Source: CADEFX01 sp046154585 (lineage in GTDB: Bacteria; Pseudomonadota; Alphaproteobacteria; Rhizobiales; Hyphomicrobiaceae). From it: a stretch of 64,000 nucleotides of DNA. Below, piece after piece: positions 52,418-61,442 of the stretch; the stretch's first letter is position 1; each line of letters starts with the position of its first letter. The position numbers and the translations under genes were made by a program. The stretch lies in assembly GCA_046154585.1 (NCBI GenBank), contig JBJXDX010000038.1, positions 1 through 64,000 on the forward strand, read 5' to 3'. The notes beneath the pieces were generated by a model, which saw nothing but the letters and a program-made list of their open reading frames with translations, was not told where the DNA came from and ran no database searches.

Positions 52418-53380
52418 CTATTGAGCGTAAAGCTCCTGCGTCCGCTTCCGGTCGCGTTCGACGCGCGCTAGCATATCCTTGGCGCCCTCATAGGACACAA
52501 GCAGTCCGGCATTGAGCATTTTTTCCTTCACTGCCGGGTCGGCCAGAACCGCCTTCAACGCATCGTTCCACGCCGTAACGATGTGCGGTGGAAGCTTCGG
52601 CGGACCGGAGACGCCGATCCAGAAGAGGGTTTGGACGTTTGCCGCGCCGACCTCAGTGGTCGTCGGAATATCGGGGATCATCGGCCAACGCTCCGGACCG
52701 GCGACAGCAAGAACGCGGAGTTTCTTCGCACTCAGCGGCGCTGCGATGGCGCTGAAGGTCCCGGTTCCCATCGTGACGTGGCCGCCCGCCGTCATCGTCA
52801 CCGCCTCGGCCCCACCCTTGAGGGCGATTGCACGCGGCTTCTTGATATCGACACCATTGGCAGCGGCGAACGTGCGGAACACCATGTCCTGCGCACCGAC
52901 GCCGCCGAGCGACGTCCACGTGAACGTTTCGGTGTCCTTCTTCAGCGCGTCCGACGCATCCTTCAGGGTCTTGAAGGGCGAGTCGATGTGCACGATGAAC
53001 ATCATTGGGGTGTAGGCGGTAGTGGCAATGAACGTGCGATCCGTCACTTTGTAGGGCAGGTTCTTGACCACGGTATCGAGCATGGCACTGGAGGCGATGT
53101 TGTCGGCCAGTATCGTGGTGCCGTCGGGCTTGGCTGCCATCACTTCGGTCACGGCCGGCACGGTGTTGCCACCCGGCTTGTTGATGACTTTAACCGGCAC
53201 CTTCCAGTGTGCCTCCAGCGCCTGGGCCATGACGCGCGTACCGGAATCCGTCGATGCGCCGGCGACGAACGGCACGATGATTTCGATTGGCTTGGTGGGG
53301 TATTTCTCCTGCGCAGCGGTAGGCGTGACGGCAGCGGCACTCAGCAGCGCGGCCAGCGCCATCGGCAAATATCTCGACAT
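52418..53380 (-). CDS. tctC: tripartite tricarboxylate transporter receptor (TctC/Bug family)
   Basis: A 320-residue periplasmic solute receptor. Signal peptide residues 1-24 (MALAALLSAAAVTPTAAQ), then the Bug-family mature start YPTKPIEIIVPFVAGASTDS, VINKPGGNTVPAVTEVMAAK and SLGGVGAQD. It binds an organic acid for the TctA/TctB channel. ATG 53380 or the adjacent ATG 53383 is the start, with GGAGG just upstream. It follows tctA after 56 bp. Confidence 0.93.
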   Translation of the reverse strand: MSRYLPMALAALLSAAAVTPTAAQEKYPTKPIEIIVPFVAGASTDSGTRVMAQALEAHWKVPVKVINKPGGNTVPAVTEVMAAKPDGTTILADNIASSAMLDTVVKNLPYKVTDRTFIATTAYTPMMFIVHIDSPFKTLKDASDALKKDTETFTWTSLGGVGAQDMVFRTFAAANGVDIKKPRAIALKGGAEAVTMTAGGHVTMGTGTFSAIAAPLSAKKLRVLAVAGPERWPMIPDIPTTTEVGAANVQTLFWIGVSGPPKLPPHIVTAWNDALKAVLADPAVKEKMLNAGLLVSYEGAKDMLARVERDRKRTQELYAQ

Positions 53381-53436
53381 CATTTCCTCCGTTGTGGCGG
53401 CCGCGCTTATCACAGCTCGCCGATATCCGTTGTCGC

Positions 53437-54951
53437 TCATACTTCGCTCGCACTACCCTTCATCAGATCCGCAGCCATGCGCGAGCGTCTGCGCAGCGCC
53501 ATAGTGAACCCCAGGACGAGCACCGCTGCAATAATCAGTGCAAGCGATATCGGACGCGCAATGAAAATCATCGGGCTGCCGGTAAGGGCAATCGACTGCC
53601 GCAGCGCCTGCTCGAACATCGGACCGAGGAGGAAGCCCAGCACCAGCGGCGCCAGCGGCAGTGCCAGACGGCGCATGGCGTAGCCGACGATGCCGAACAG
53701 GATCGCGACCCACACGTCGAACAGCGTATTGCGCGGCGCGTAGGCACCAACGACGCAGATGGCAAGCACGATGGGGCCGAGCACATGATAGGGCACGCGA
53801 CTGATGCGGGCCCACACGCCGACCAGCGGCAGGTTGAGCACGAGCAGCACCGTGTTGGCGATCAGCATGGAGCCGATGACGGTCCACACCAGCAGACCCT
53901 GGTGCTGGAACAGCATGGGGCCAGGAGTCAGCCCGTTGATCATCAAGGTCCCGAGCATGATGGCCAGCGCCGGGCTCGTTGGGATGCCGAGCGACAGGAG
54001 AGGAATGAATCCCGCCATGGCGGTCGCATTGTTGGCCGCTTCCGGCGCGGCGACGCCTTCAATCATGCCGGTGCCGAATTTCTCGGGTGTCTTGGAGATG
54101 TTTTTCTCGACATCGTAAGCCAGATACGCTGTCAGCGCCGGCAGCATGCCCGGCAACAAGCCCAGCACGAAACCGATCCCGGTGCCGCGAAGCGAAGCCA
54201 TAAGTCCGCGCTTGAGCTCGCTGCCACGCGGGATCATCGACAACCACGACCCGAGCTTGCCCGCATAAATCCGGTCGACGTTCTGCTGCAAGCTCGTCAG
54301 CACTTCGGCGATGCCGAACAGGCCGATCAGCACCGGCACGATGTCGAAGCCTTTCATGAGTTCCATGGAGCCGAAATTCAGCCGCTGCGTACCCGTCAGC
54401 GGATCCGTGCCCACCGACGCGAGCCACATGCCGAAAATGCCCAAGGCCAGACCGCCTATGAACGAGGAACCGGCAAAACTCACCAGCGCCGTCATCGAGA
54501 AAAGAATGAGGCCGAAATATTCGGGTGGGCCGAAGCGCAAAGCCAGGTCGGCGACGAATGGACCGATCACCGCAATCGCGGCTGTCCCCAGCATGCCGGC
54601 CATGTAAGAGCCGATGGCGGCGATCGCAAGCGCCTGGCCGCCGCGGCCCGCGCGCGTCATGGGAAAGCCGTCCTGAGCGGTGACGACCGAGGACACCTCA
54701 CCCGGGATGTTCATGAGAATGGCGGTGGTCGACCCGCCGTACATGGCCCCGTAGTAGATGCCAGCCATGATGATGATGGCGCCATCGGGCGGCAGGTACA
54801 GCACCATTGGCAGCAGGATCGCCATGGCGGACGCGGGCCCAAGCCCGGGCAGGATGCCGACCAGAGTGCCGAGCAGGCAGCCGATCAAAGCGAAGCCGAT
54901 GTTGACGAGCGTCAACGCATTCGCAAGACCATCGAGCAGACCGACATCCAT
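53437..54951 (-). CDS. tctA: tripartite tricarboxylate transporter large membrane subunit
   Basis: A 504-residue, about 12-span TctA subunit. GTLVGILPGLGPASAMAILL near residues 28-47 is the TctA hallmark, repeated in the second half as LGLLPGMLPALTAYLAYDVE with APEAANNATAMAGFIPLLSL. It works with the TctC receptor downstream and a TctB-like subunit encoded divergently. ATG 54951 has GGGGGAAG upstream. Confidence 0.95.
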   Translation of the reverse strand: MDVGLLDGLANALTLVNIGFALIGCLLGTLVGILPGLGPASAMAILLPMVLYLPPDGAIIIMAGIYYGAMYGGSTTAILMNIPGEVSSVVTAQDGFPMTRAGRGGQALAIAAIGSYMAGMLGTAAIAVIGPFVADLALRFGPPEYFGLILFSMTALVSFAGSSFIGGLALGIFGMWLASVGTDPLTGTQRLNFGSMELMKGFDIVPVLIGLFGIAEVLTSLQQNVDRIYAGKLGSWLSMIPRGSELKRGLMASLRGTGIGFVLGLLPGMLPALTAYLAYDVEKNISKTPEKFGTGMIEGVAAPEAANNATAMAGFIPLLSLGIPTSPALAIMLGTLMINGLTPGPMLFQHQGLLVWTVIGSMLIANTVLLVLNLPLVGVWARISRVPYHVLGPIVLAICVVGAYAPRNTLFDVWVAILFGIVGYAMRRLALPLAPLVLGFLLGPMFEQALRQSIALTGSPMIFIARPISLALIIAAVLVLGFTMALRRRSRMAADLMKGSASEV

Positions 54952-55126
54952 CGCTTCCCCCCTGCCATGCTCCACCCGTCCTGGCGGTGAACGCCGGCGG
55001 GCAGTTCATTGTGGCGTGTGGCAGAGGGCACCGCGTCAGGGCTCGCCACGACATGGCGATCATTGCTAGCATGCCCGGTAGCGGTCACCGAGCAAAATGC
55101 CGCGCAGGGAGGGAAGCGGCATCTTC

Positions 55127-55585
55127 ATGCTGTATCGGGTCCAAGGTTTCATGTACCTGCTGCTGGGCGGCGTTTCGCTGGCGGAGGGTTGGCACATCAC
55201 GCAGACCGCGCGCGAAGCCGCCAACTTCGACGCCATCGGTCCTGATCGCTATCTCATCGCGTTGGGCGTTTTGCTGCTCGCTACCGGCCTGTGGATGGCC
55301 CTGCGCCCGCAATCGGCCGAGGAAGCGCAACCGTCCTATTGGTCCCCCGCAACGCGTACGAACCTCATGGTATGCATCGCCATGCTTGCAGCATTTGCCT
55401 TGGCGATGCCGTATATCGGGTTCACGCTGGGCTGCTTCGTCTTTCTCGCCGTGCTGTTCCACCAGCTGAGCGACTGGTCATGGGTGCGCAGCGCAGCCGC
55501 GTCTGCCCTGACGTCCGCGTTCTTCTACGTCGGCCTCATCCGGCTGGCCGATGTCCCGCTTCCGAGCGGAATGGTGAGTTTATGA
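55127..55585 (+). CDS. tctB: TctB-family small membrane subunit (DUF1468)
   Basis: A 152-residue, four-span protein (spans near 5-25, 48-64, 88-105 and 110-145). MLYRVQGFMYLLLGGVSLAE and the MPYIGFTLGCFVFLAVLFHQ segment fit TctB. It lies on the opposite strand, divergent from tctA by 175 bp, which is unusual. Start taken at ATG 55127 (GGGAGGGAAG 14 bases upstream); ATG 55097 would add ten residues. Confidence 0.75.
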   Translation: MLYRVQGFMYLLLGGVSLAEGWHITQTAREAANFDAIGPDRYLIALGVLLLATGLWMALRPQSAEEAQPSYWSPATRTNLMVCIAMLAAFALAMPYIGFTLGCFVFLAVLFHQLSDWSWVRSAAASALTSAFFYVGLIRLADVPLPSGMVSL

Positions 55586-55748
55586 GCGCAAATCAATTGA
55601 GCGCATAAAGTTTCCCGCTGCTTAACCTTCCGAAAAGGATGACAGTTGGCGGCTGCAACGCGCTAACGCTGCTTAACCTCCATGCTGCAAGATCAACCTG
55701 CAGACTGCCCATCACTTGCATCACTTGGGCGTGTCGAGGATCAGTCGC

Positions 55749-56099
55749 ATGCAGGAGAAGCGCGCCTTTCCCCGCTATGACGTGGAGATCGAGGGTCGCC
55801 TCATCTTTGCCGACGGCGCCTGCGTGCTCGATTGCGTGATCATCGACATTTCCGAAAGTGGGGCCCGCATCAAGACCGCCCTCGACGTGGTGGCGCCGCA
55901 CCGAGTCTATCTTTGGCAGGCCAAGACGGCGATGGTCTTCGAATGCGAGGTCCGCTGGCAGGAGCGCAAGCTGATTGGCCTCCTCTTCGTCGATATCTGC
56001 GGACGGCAGATGCGGAAATCGTTGATCGAAGCCTGCTTTCCCGAGCACCACAAAAGCAGGGTCGAGAGATGGCTCGGACACGAAACGCCCGAGAACTGA
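55749..56099 (+). CDS. single-domain PilZ protein
   Basis: A 116-residue PilZ-domain protein, a likely c-di-GMP receptor. The binding motifs are RAFPR (R-x3-R, residues 5-9) and DISESGARI (D-x-S-x2-G). Strand pattern and length match stand-alone PilZ proteins. It probably passes a second-messenger signal to motility, polysaccharide or attachment systems. It stands alone; its neighbours give no partner. ATG 55749 begins directly before the RxxxR motif. Confidence 0.85.
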   Translation: MQEKRAFPRYDVEIEGRLIFADGACVLDCVIIDISESGARIKTALDVVAPHRVYLWQAKTAMVFECEVRWQERKLIGLLFVDICGRQMRKSLIEACFPEHHKSRVERWLGHETPEN

Positions 56100-56124
56100 G
56101 GGACGCTGGAACGCGCCTCGCCTC

Positions 56125-56364
56125 CTACCGCCGATACCGCTTGCGATACTGCGTCACACGATAGGTCTTGTTCGCACGATAGGTCTTGCGTACGGGAGGC
56201 TCCAGCCACGCGTCCGGCACGCGATCCCGGGGATGAGTGAAGGCATTCGCGGCCCAAGCCGGATACCCGCAAAACTCGCCGCGCACGTTGCAAGCGGCCT
56301 GCGCGTGTGAACTCGCTGCCACAATGCCCAATCCCAGACTTGCCAACAAGAGAACGCTGCGCAT
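56125..56364 (-). CDS. small secreted basic protein
   Basis: A 79-residue protein with a signal peptide (LLLASLGLGIVAASSHAQA) and a 56-residue mature part. Two cysteines (CNVRGEFC) lie close to the cleavage point; the tail is Arg/Tyr/Lys-rich (RKTYRANKTYRVTQYRKRYR). GAGG precedes ATG 56364. Similar tiny secreted basic proteins are common in Hyphomicrobiales. No function known. Confidence 0.7.
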   Translation of the reverse strand: MRSVLLLASLGLGIVAASSHAQAACNVRGEFCGYPAWAANAFTHPRDRVPDAWLEPPVRKTYRANKTYRVTQYRKRYRR

Positions 56365-56686
56365 CTAAACCTCGCTGAGTGACGCTAGCGATGACATGCG
56401 ACCTGACGGCGGCGCCTCGCAAGGCCGCTCGCGTACATGTGATCACCTTTCTGGGAAACATCGATCTGCCCGAGCCTCGCGCAATGCGGCATTCCCCAGC
56501 CTCGGCACATATGCAGGCCGAAAGCGGCAAGGATTGCACGCCCTTCCCGTTTTCATTCGTCCATCATTCTCAGCCCAGTCCGGCGGATGCCAGCGCACTC
56601 TGGGGACGCCCTAAAAATTCCAATACCGCGCGCCTCCATACTGTCGCATCATGCTCGTGTGCCGTGACGCTGACCGGAGTGCATCG
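56365..56686. other. gene-free gap, 322 bp
   Basis: Lies between the divergent small secreted protein and aminotransferase genes. Short frames pass through but have non-protein-like composition. It must contain both promoters; I see no strong palindrome. Confidence 0.45.
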
Positions 56687-57835
56687 ATGCTGCCCTCGCA
56701 ACGTGCCTTGTTCGATATCCCGCGGGAGATCTGCTACCTCAATGCGGCCTCGTGGAGTCCCCTGCCGCTGGCGACGCTCGAGGCAGGCCGCGCCGCCGTC
56801 GGGCGCAAGGGAACACCGTGGACTCTCGATGCCGCGTTCGCTAACCGGCAGCATGAGCGCGCCCGCAAAGCTGCGAGTCAGCTGATCAATGCCGATCCCG
56901 ACGATATCGCGTTGATTTCGTCGGTCGGCTACGGCGTAGCCGTCGCGGCAAAAATTCTCAACGTGCCGCGCGGATCCCGTGTCGTCGTGCTGCAGGACGA
57001 TCACTCCTCACCCGTACTGGAGTGGCAGACGCGCGCGGAAGCGCAGGGCTTCACCATCGAGACCGTACCACAACCGGAAAACGGCGACTGGACATCGGCC
57101 ATCCTGGCGGTCATCGAGCGCCCGGGCGCTCCGCCGGTGGGCCTTGCCTCGATCTCCTCGGTGCATTGGTCAGACGGCGGGGCGGTGGATCTCGATCGGG
57201 TAGCCAAGGCGTTGCGCCAGCAGGGCGCCGCGTTTCTGATCGACGCAACGCATGCGGCCGGCGTCATGAGCCTGGATGTCGCCAAGCTCGACCCGGACTT
57301 CGTGATCTTCCCGACGTATAAATGGCTGCTCGGGCCTTACGGCCGTGCTTTCCTCTATGTCGCCAAGCGGCACCAGCACGGCGTGCCGCTCGAGCAGACC
57401 TCGTTCGGGCGCCGTGACGTGCGCGCCGAGCAGAGCGTCTATTTCGCCGATACGCGCTACGTTCCCAACGCGCGCCGCTTCGACATGGGCGAGCGCGATC
57501 ATTTCATTTCGATGGAGATGGCATCGATCGGCATGGAATTGCTCGCCGCGTGGGGGTTCCCCATCGTCGAGAAGCGCCTCCTGATGCTCACGGAGCGCAT
57601 CGCCGATGGCCTCCGCGGCCTTCCCGTCCAGATCCCGGAAACCCGCGTGCGAGCACCGCACGTTCTGAGTCTCGGCTTCAAAGCCGGGATGCCGAAAGGC
57701 CTGATTGAGGGCCTTGCCGCTGAGCACATCTACGTCGCCCCGCGGCTCGGCCGCATGCGCATCTCGCCGCATGTGTACAATGATGAGGCGGACGTGGATC
57801 GCTTTGTGCAGGCCATGCGCCAGCGGCTGTCATAA
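56687..57835 (+). CDS. class V aminotransferase-fold PLP enzyme
   Basis: A 382-residue PLP enzyme of the cysteine desulfurase / isopenicillin N epimerase class. Lys212 in FPTYKWLLGPYGRAF binds PLP; Asp186 and His189 in FLIDATHAAGVM contact the cofactor. SLGFKAGMPKGLIEGLAAEH is the small-domain segment. The flexible Cys loop of true desulfurases is not evident, so an aminotransferase, lyase or epimerase role is preferred. ATG 56687 has GGAG 7 bases upstream. Confidence 0.87.
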   Translation: MLPSQRALFDIPREICYLNAASWSPLPLATLEAGRAAVGRKGTPWTLDAAFANRQHERARKAASQLINADPDDIALISSVGYGVAVAAKILNVPRGSRVVVLQDDHSSPVLEWQTRAEAQGFTIETVPQPENGDWTSAILAVIERPGAPPVGLASISSVHWSDGGAVDLDRVAKALRQQGAAFLIDATHAAGVMSLDVAKLDPDFVIFPTYKWLLGPYGRAFLYVAKRHQHGVPLEQTSFGRRDVRAEQSVYFADTRYVPNARRFDMGERDHFISMEMASIGMELLAAWGFPIVEKRLLMLTERIADGLRGLPVQIPETRVRAPHVLSLGFKAGMPKGLIEGLAAEHIYVAPRLGRMRISPHVYNDEADVDRFVQAMRQRLS

Positions 57836-57893
57836 GCTGTCGGCCACGTCCTGGGCACCCGCAACGCATCTGCCACGGCCAAAGGAGGTGTGC

Positions 57894-58907
57894 ATGCTCG
57901 CAATGCAGTTCATCCGGTCTTTGACGTTGGGCGGCTTCCTTGCGGCAGGATGGACACTCGCACCCTCCGCCAGCGCGCAGACCCCGCAAGGCCCATCGGC
58001 CGATGACCTCGTCGCCGCGGTGGTGCAGGTCAAGACATTCATCAATCCCGACGGCCGAACGGTCGAGAACCTTGGGCGGGAGCGGCAGGGAAGCGGCGTC
58101 GTCATCTCGAGCGATGGCCTGGTGCTCACCATTGGCTATCTGATGGTCGAAGCGCACGCGGCCGAAGTCACGACGAATGATGGCCGCACGGTCACAGCGG
58201 ACGTCGTCGGCTACGACTACGACACGGGCTTCGGCCTGCTGCGCGCCTCCGCGTCGCTGAAGGTGCGGCCTATGGAGCTCGGCAAATCCGCCGGCCTGAA
58301 CGAAGGCGACAAGGTTTTGACCATTCGTGCCGGCGGGCACGAGATGATCCGGGCCGCGACAATCGCCGCCAAGCGCGAGTTTGCGGGCTATTGGGAATAC
58401 CTCCTCGATGAGGCCATCTTCGCCGCTCCGCCGGTTCCCGATTGGAGCGGCGCGGCTCTGGTCGCGCGCGACGGCAGGCTAGCCGGCATCGGCTCGCTGA
58501 TCGTCGGCGACGCCACGGGCAAGGGCGACGGCGTTCCGGCCAACATGTTCGTGCCCATCGACCTCTTGCCTCCGATCTTGGGGGAGCTGATTGCCGGCGG
58601 ACGCGTGAGCGGCGCCGCCCGGCCTTGGCTCGGCATCACCACCGACGAAATCAAGGGCCAGCTCGTCGTGCGACGTGTCACGCCTGGCGGACCCGCTGCC
58701 AAAGGCGGCATCATGCCCGGTGATACCATCATCGGCCTCGGTGGCGAGGCCATGCCCACGCTCGGCGCGTTCTATCGCAAGCTCTGGGCGCGCGGCAGCG
58801 CCGGTGTGCCGGTGCCGCTCGATGTACGCCGCGCCGGCGAGCAGTTGCGCATTGACCTGCAGTCCGTGAACCGGCTCAATCATCTCAAGCTGAATTCGAC
58901 GTTCTGA
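57894..58907 (+). CDS. HtrA-like trypsin/PDZ protein lacking the catalytic His
   Basis: A 337-residue exported protein of the S1C (DegP/DegQ/DegS-like) fold. Signal peptide residues 1-28 (LAPSASAQ). The trypsin-like domain is seen as GSGVVISSDGLVLTIGYLMV; the usual TNNHV box reads TIGYL at residues 79-83, so the His is gone. Asp110 (YDTGFGLL) and Ser185 (DWSGAALV) seem kept, but the oxyanion GG is altered. A PDZ domain occupies about 245-325. A pseudoprotease or binding adaptor is likely. AAAGGAGG 7 bases before ATG 57894 is a strong ribosome site. Confidence 0.82.
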   Translation: MLAMQFIRSLTLGGFLAAGWTLAPSASAQTPQGPSADDLVAAVVQVKTFINPDGRTVENLGRERQGSGVVISSDGLVLTIGYLMVEAHAAEVTTNDGRTVTADVVGYDYDTGFGLLRASASLKVRPMELGKSAGLNEGDKVLTIRAGGHEMIRAATIAAKREFAGYWEYLLDEAIFAAPPVPDWSGAALVARDGRLAGIGSLIVGDATGKGDGVPANMFVPIDLLPPILGELIAGGRVSGAARPWLGITTDEIKGQLVVRRVTPGGPAAKGGIMPGDTIIGLGGEAMPTLGAFYRKLWARGSAGVPVPLDVRRAGEQLRIDLQSVNRLNHLKLNSTF

Positions 58908-58951
58908 ATTTTCTAAACAACAACAAAATTGTCTCTCGGGAGCGAAACAAC

Positions 58952-60136
58952 ATGCAGCAAGCGCTGTCCGGCATTCGCGTCATCGACATGACGCACAATC
59001 AGGCAGGCCCGGCCTGTGCCCAGATCCTCGGGTTTCTCGGCGCCGAGGTCATCAAGCTTGAAGATCCCAAGGGCGGCGACGTTGCGCGTAGCCAGAACGG
59101 CGACGGCCTGTTTTTTCTCGTGCTCAACGCCAACAAGCAGAGCCTGACGCTCAATCTGAAGTCAGACGCCGGCAAAGAACTCTTCAAACAGGTGATCGCC
59201 AAGTCGGATGTGCTGCTCGAGAATTTCGGGCCGGGCGCGCTGGATCGCCTGGGTCTCGGCTATGACACGCTCGCCAAGGTCAACCCGCGGCTGATCTACG
59301 CCACCATCAAGGGCTTCGGCACCTACGGGCCCTACAGCGGCTTCAAGAGCTTCGAGCCGATCGCGCAGGCCATGGGCGGCGCCATGACCACCACCGGGTT
59401 TCCCGACAATCCCCCGACCTACGTGATGCCGGCGATCGGCGATTCCGGCACCGGCATGCATATGGCGATCGGGATCCTGGCCGCGTTACAGCAGCGCCAT
59501 GCGTCGGGACGCGGTCAGCACGTCGAGGTGTCGATGCAGGATTCCGTCGTCAACATCATCCGCGTCAGCCTGCGCGATCGGCAGCGGTATGGCGAGGTGC
59601 AGCCGCGCACCGGCAACCAGCTCGGCCGCAACGTGCCGGGCACGACGTATCCGTGCGCGCCTGGCGGCCCCAACGACTACGTCTTCATCTTTGCCCAACC
59701 GCAGATGTGGCCGGCCATGCTCAAAGTCATGGACATGCCCGAGCTCGCCGAGGATCCGCGCTTCAAGACGCTGGAGGCACGCTGGGAGAATCGCCTCACG
59801 CTCGACGCCATCATCGGCAGATGGACGCGCCAGCACGGCAAGCAAGAGGTCATGCGGATGCTGGGCGATGCCGGCGTGCCCTGCGGCGCCTGCCAGGACA
59901 CCAGCGAGGTCCTTGATGATCCCCACCTCAAGGCGCGCGACATGATTGTCGATGTCCAGGAGCCTGCAAGCGGCAAGATGTATCGCACCGTCGGCTGCCC
60001 GATCAAGCTGTCGGACTCGCCCGTCCAGGTCACCAATCCGCCCAAGCTCGGCGAGCAGACCGGCGCCCTCCTCGCTGAGCTGTGCGGCGTCAGCCCCGAG
60101 GATCTGCGGCGGCTAAAAGAGAGTGGCGTCGTTTGA
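58952..60136 (+). CDS. family III CoA-transferase (CaiB/Frc type)
   Basis: A 394-residue enzyme that moves CoA between organic acids. SGIRVIDMTHNQAGPACAQI, KLEDPKGGDVAR and VLLENFGPGALDRLGLGYDT are typical. Asp164 in AIGDSGTGMHMAIGI is the carboxylate that forms the covalent intermediate. Its stop overlaps the TTG start of an MFS gene (TTGA), which ties uptake to activation of the same acid. Formate/oxalate, carnitine or succinate-type exchange cannot be told apart. Confidence 0.92.
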   Translation: MQQALSGIRVIDMTHNQAGPACAQILGFLGAEVIKLEDPKGGDVARSQNGDGLFFLVLNANKQSLTLNLKSDAGKELFKQVIAKSDVLLENFGPGALDRLGLGYDTLAKVNPRLIYATIKGFGTYGPYSGFKSFEPIAQAMGGAMTTTGFPDNPPTYVMPAIGDSGTGMHMAIGILAALQQRHASGRGQHVEVSMQDSVVNIIRVSLRDRQRYGEVQPRTGNQLGRNVPGTTYPCAPGGPNDYVFIFAQPQMWPAMLKVMDMPELAEDPRFKTLEARWENRLTLDAIIGRWTRQHGKQEVMRMLGDAGVPCGACQDTSEVLDDPHLKARDMIVDVQEPASGKMYRTVGCPIKLSDSPVQVTNPPKLGEQTGALLAELCGVSPEDLRRLKESGVV

Positions 60137-61431
60137 CCGACACTCAGCTCCGGGAGGAAGGCGCAACGCCGGAGGCCGAGGTACAGCCCGGTCTCCGGCT
60201 ACTGCTGATTGCGCTCGTTCCCTTCAGCCTCGGCTTCTTCTTCTCGTATCTCTATCGCGCGGTAAATGCAGTGATCGCGCCCGATCTCGTCCGCGACATC
60301 GGCTTGAGTGCAGGCGAACTCGGATTGCTGACGGCCGCCTACCTGTTCGCCTTCTCCATGTTCCAGCTTCCGCTCGGCATCCTGCTCGACCGCTACGGGC
60401 CGCGACGGGTTCAGGCCACGCTTGTTGCCATCGGCGGCATTGGTGCCCTGATCTTCGCCATGGCCGAGAGCATCACCGTGCTGACCATCGCCCGCGCCAT
60501 CATCGGCCTCGGCTTTGCCGGCGGCCTGATGAGCGGTTTCAAGGCTGTCGTGATCTGGGTGCCTGAGCCGCGGCGCGCGCTGGCCAACGCCTGGGTGATG
60601 TCGACGGGTGCATTGGGCCTGCTGCTGGCGACGGCGCCCATGGAAATGGCGGTCCAGAGTTTCGGCTGGCGCCTCGTCTTCGTGGGCCTTGCCGTCATGA
60701 CGCTAGCGGTCGCGGCGCTGATCTTCTTTGCCGTGCCCGAACGCACGGTGCAGCCATCCTTGTCCAGCCTTCGCCAGGAGGCCGGTGAAGTCGGCAAGAT
60801 CTATCGCGATCGCGTCTTCCTGGCGATGGCGCCGCTGCTCGCACTGACCGCCGGCTCGCATATCGCCATCCAGACGCTCTGGGTCGGTCCGTGGTTTCGC
60901 GATGTCGCGGGCCTCGATCGCGGCGGTACGGCTTACGGTCTGTTTGTCATGGCATCGGCATTTTTCGTGGGCATCCTCTTCACCGGCGCGGTCGCCGACT
61001 GGTTCGCGCGGCGCGGCGTCAGCCTGTTGCACGTCATGATGGGCTTCATCGCGCTGTTCCTGGCCTCGCAGGCGCTGCTCTTTCTGGATATCCGCGGCCT
61101 CGATCTCGTGCTGTGGTCGGTCTTCAGCATGACCGGCCAGGTCGCGATCCTGGCCTACCCTTGGCTCGCGCGCTATTTCGGAACGCGCATGTCGGGGCGC
61201 GCCAACACCGCCATGAACCTCCTGATGTTCCTGGCCGCGTTCGCCGTGCAGTACGCGATCGGCGCGATCATCGATACCTATTCCGCGCCGGCACCCGGCC
61301 GGTACGATCCGGCCGCCTATCGGCTCGCGTTCGGGGCCGTTCTCGCTGTGCAGCTTGTGGCCCTGCTCTGGTACCTCGTGAACGCGCAGCGGCTGCGCAA
61401 GGCGGAGTACACAACGGCGCCGTCAAGCTAG
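60133..61431 (+). CDS. MFS transporter coupled to CoA-transferase
   Basis: A 432-residue permease of 12 spans. RAVNAVIAPDLVRDIGLSAG, GILLDRYGPRRVQATLVAIG (motif A) and AIIGLGFAGGLMSGFKAVV fit an organic-acid/proton MFS family. It begins at TTG 60133 inside the stop of the CoA-transferase, which suggests reinitiation. It probably imports the acid that the transferase activates. Confidence 0.87.
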   Translation: MTDTQLREEGATPEAEVQPGLRLLLIALVPFSLGFFFSYLYRAVNAVIAPDLVRDIGLSAGELGLLTAAYLFAFSMFQLPLGILLDRYGPRRVQATLVAIGGIGALIFAMAESITVLTIARAIIGLGFAGGLMSGFKAVVIWVPEPRRALANAWVMSTGALGLLLATAPMEMAVQSFGWRLVFVGLAVMTLAVAALIFFAVPERTVQPSLSSLRQEAGEVGKIYRDRVFLAMAPLLALTAGSHIAIQTLWVGPWFRDVAGLDRGGTAYGLFVMASAFFVGILFTGAVADWFARRGVSLLHVMMGFIALFLASQALLFLDIRGLDLVLWSVFSMTGQVAILAYPWLARYFGTRMSGRANTAMNLLMFLAAFAVQYAIGAIIDTYSAPAPGRYDPAAYRLAFGAVLAVQLVALLWYLVNAQRLRKAEYTTAPSS

Positions 61432-61442
61432 GCGCCGGGCTG

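Noticed and set aside
53392..54990. A 532-codon plus-strand open frame opposite tctA
   Set aside because: The composition (Gln, His, Arg-rich) is that of an antisense shadow; tctA on the other strand has clear homology and membrane spans.
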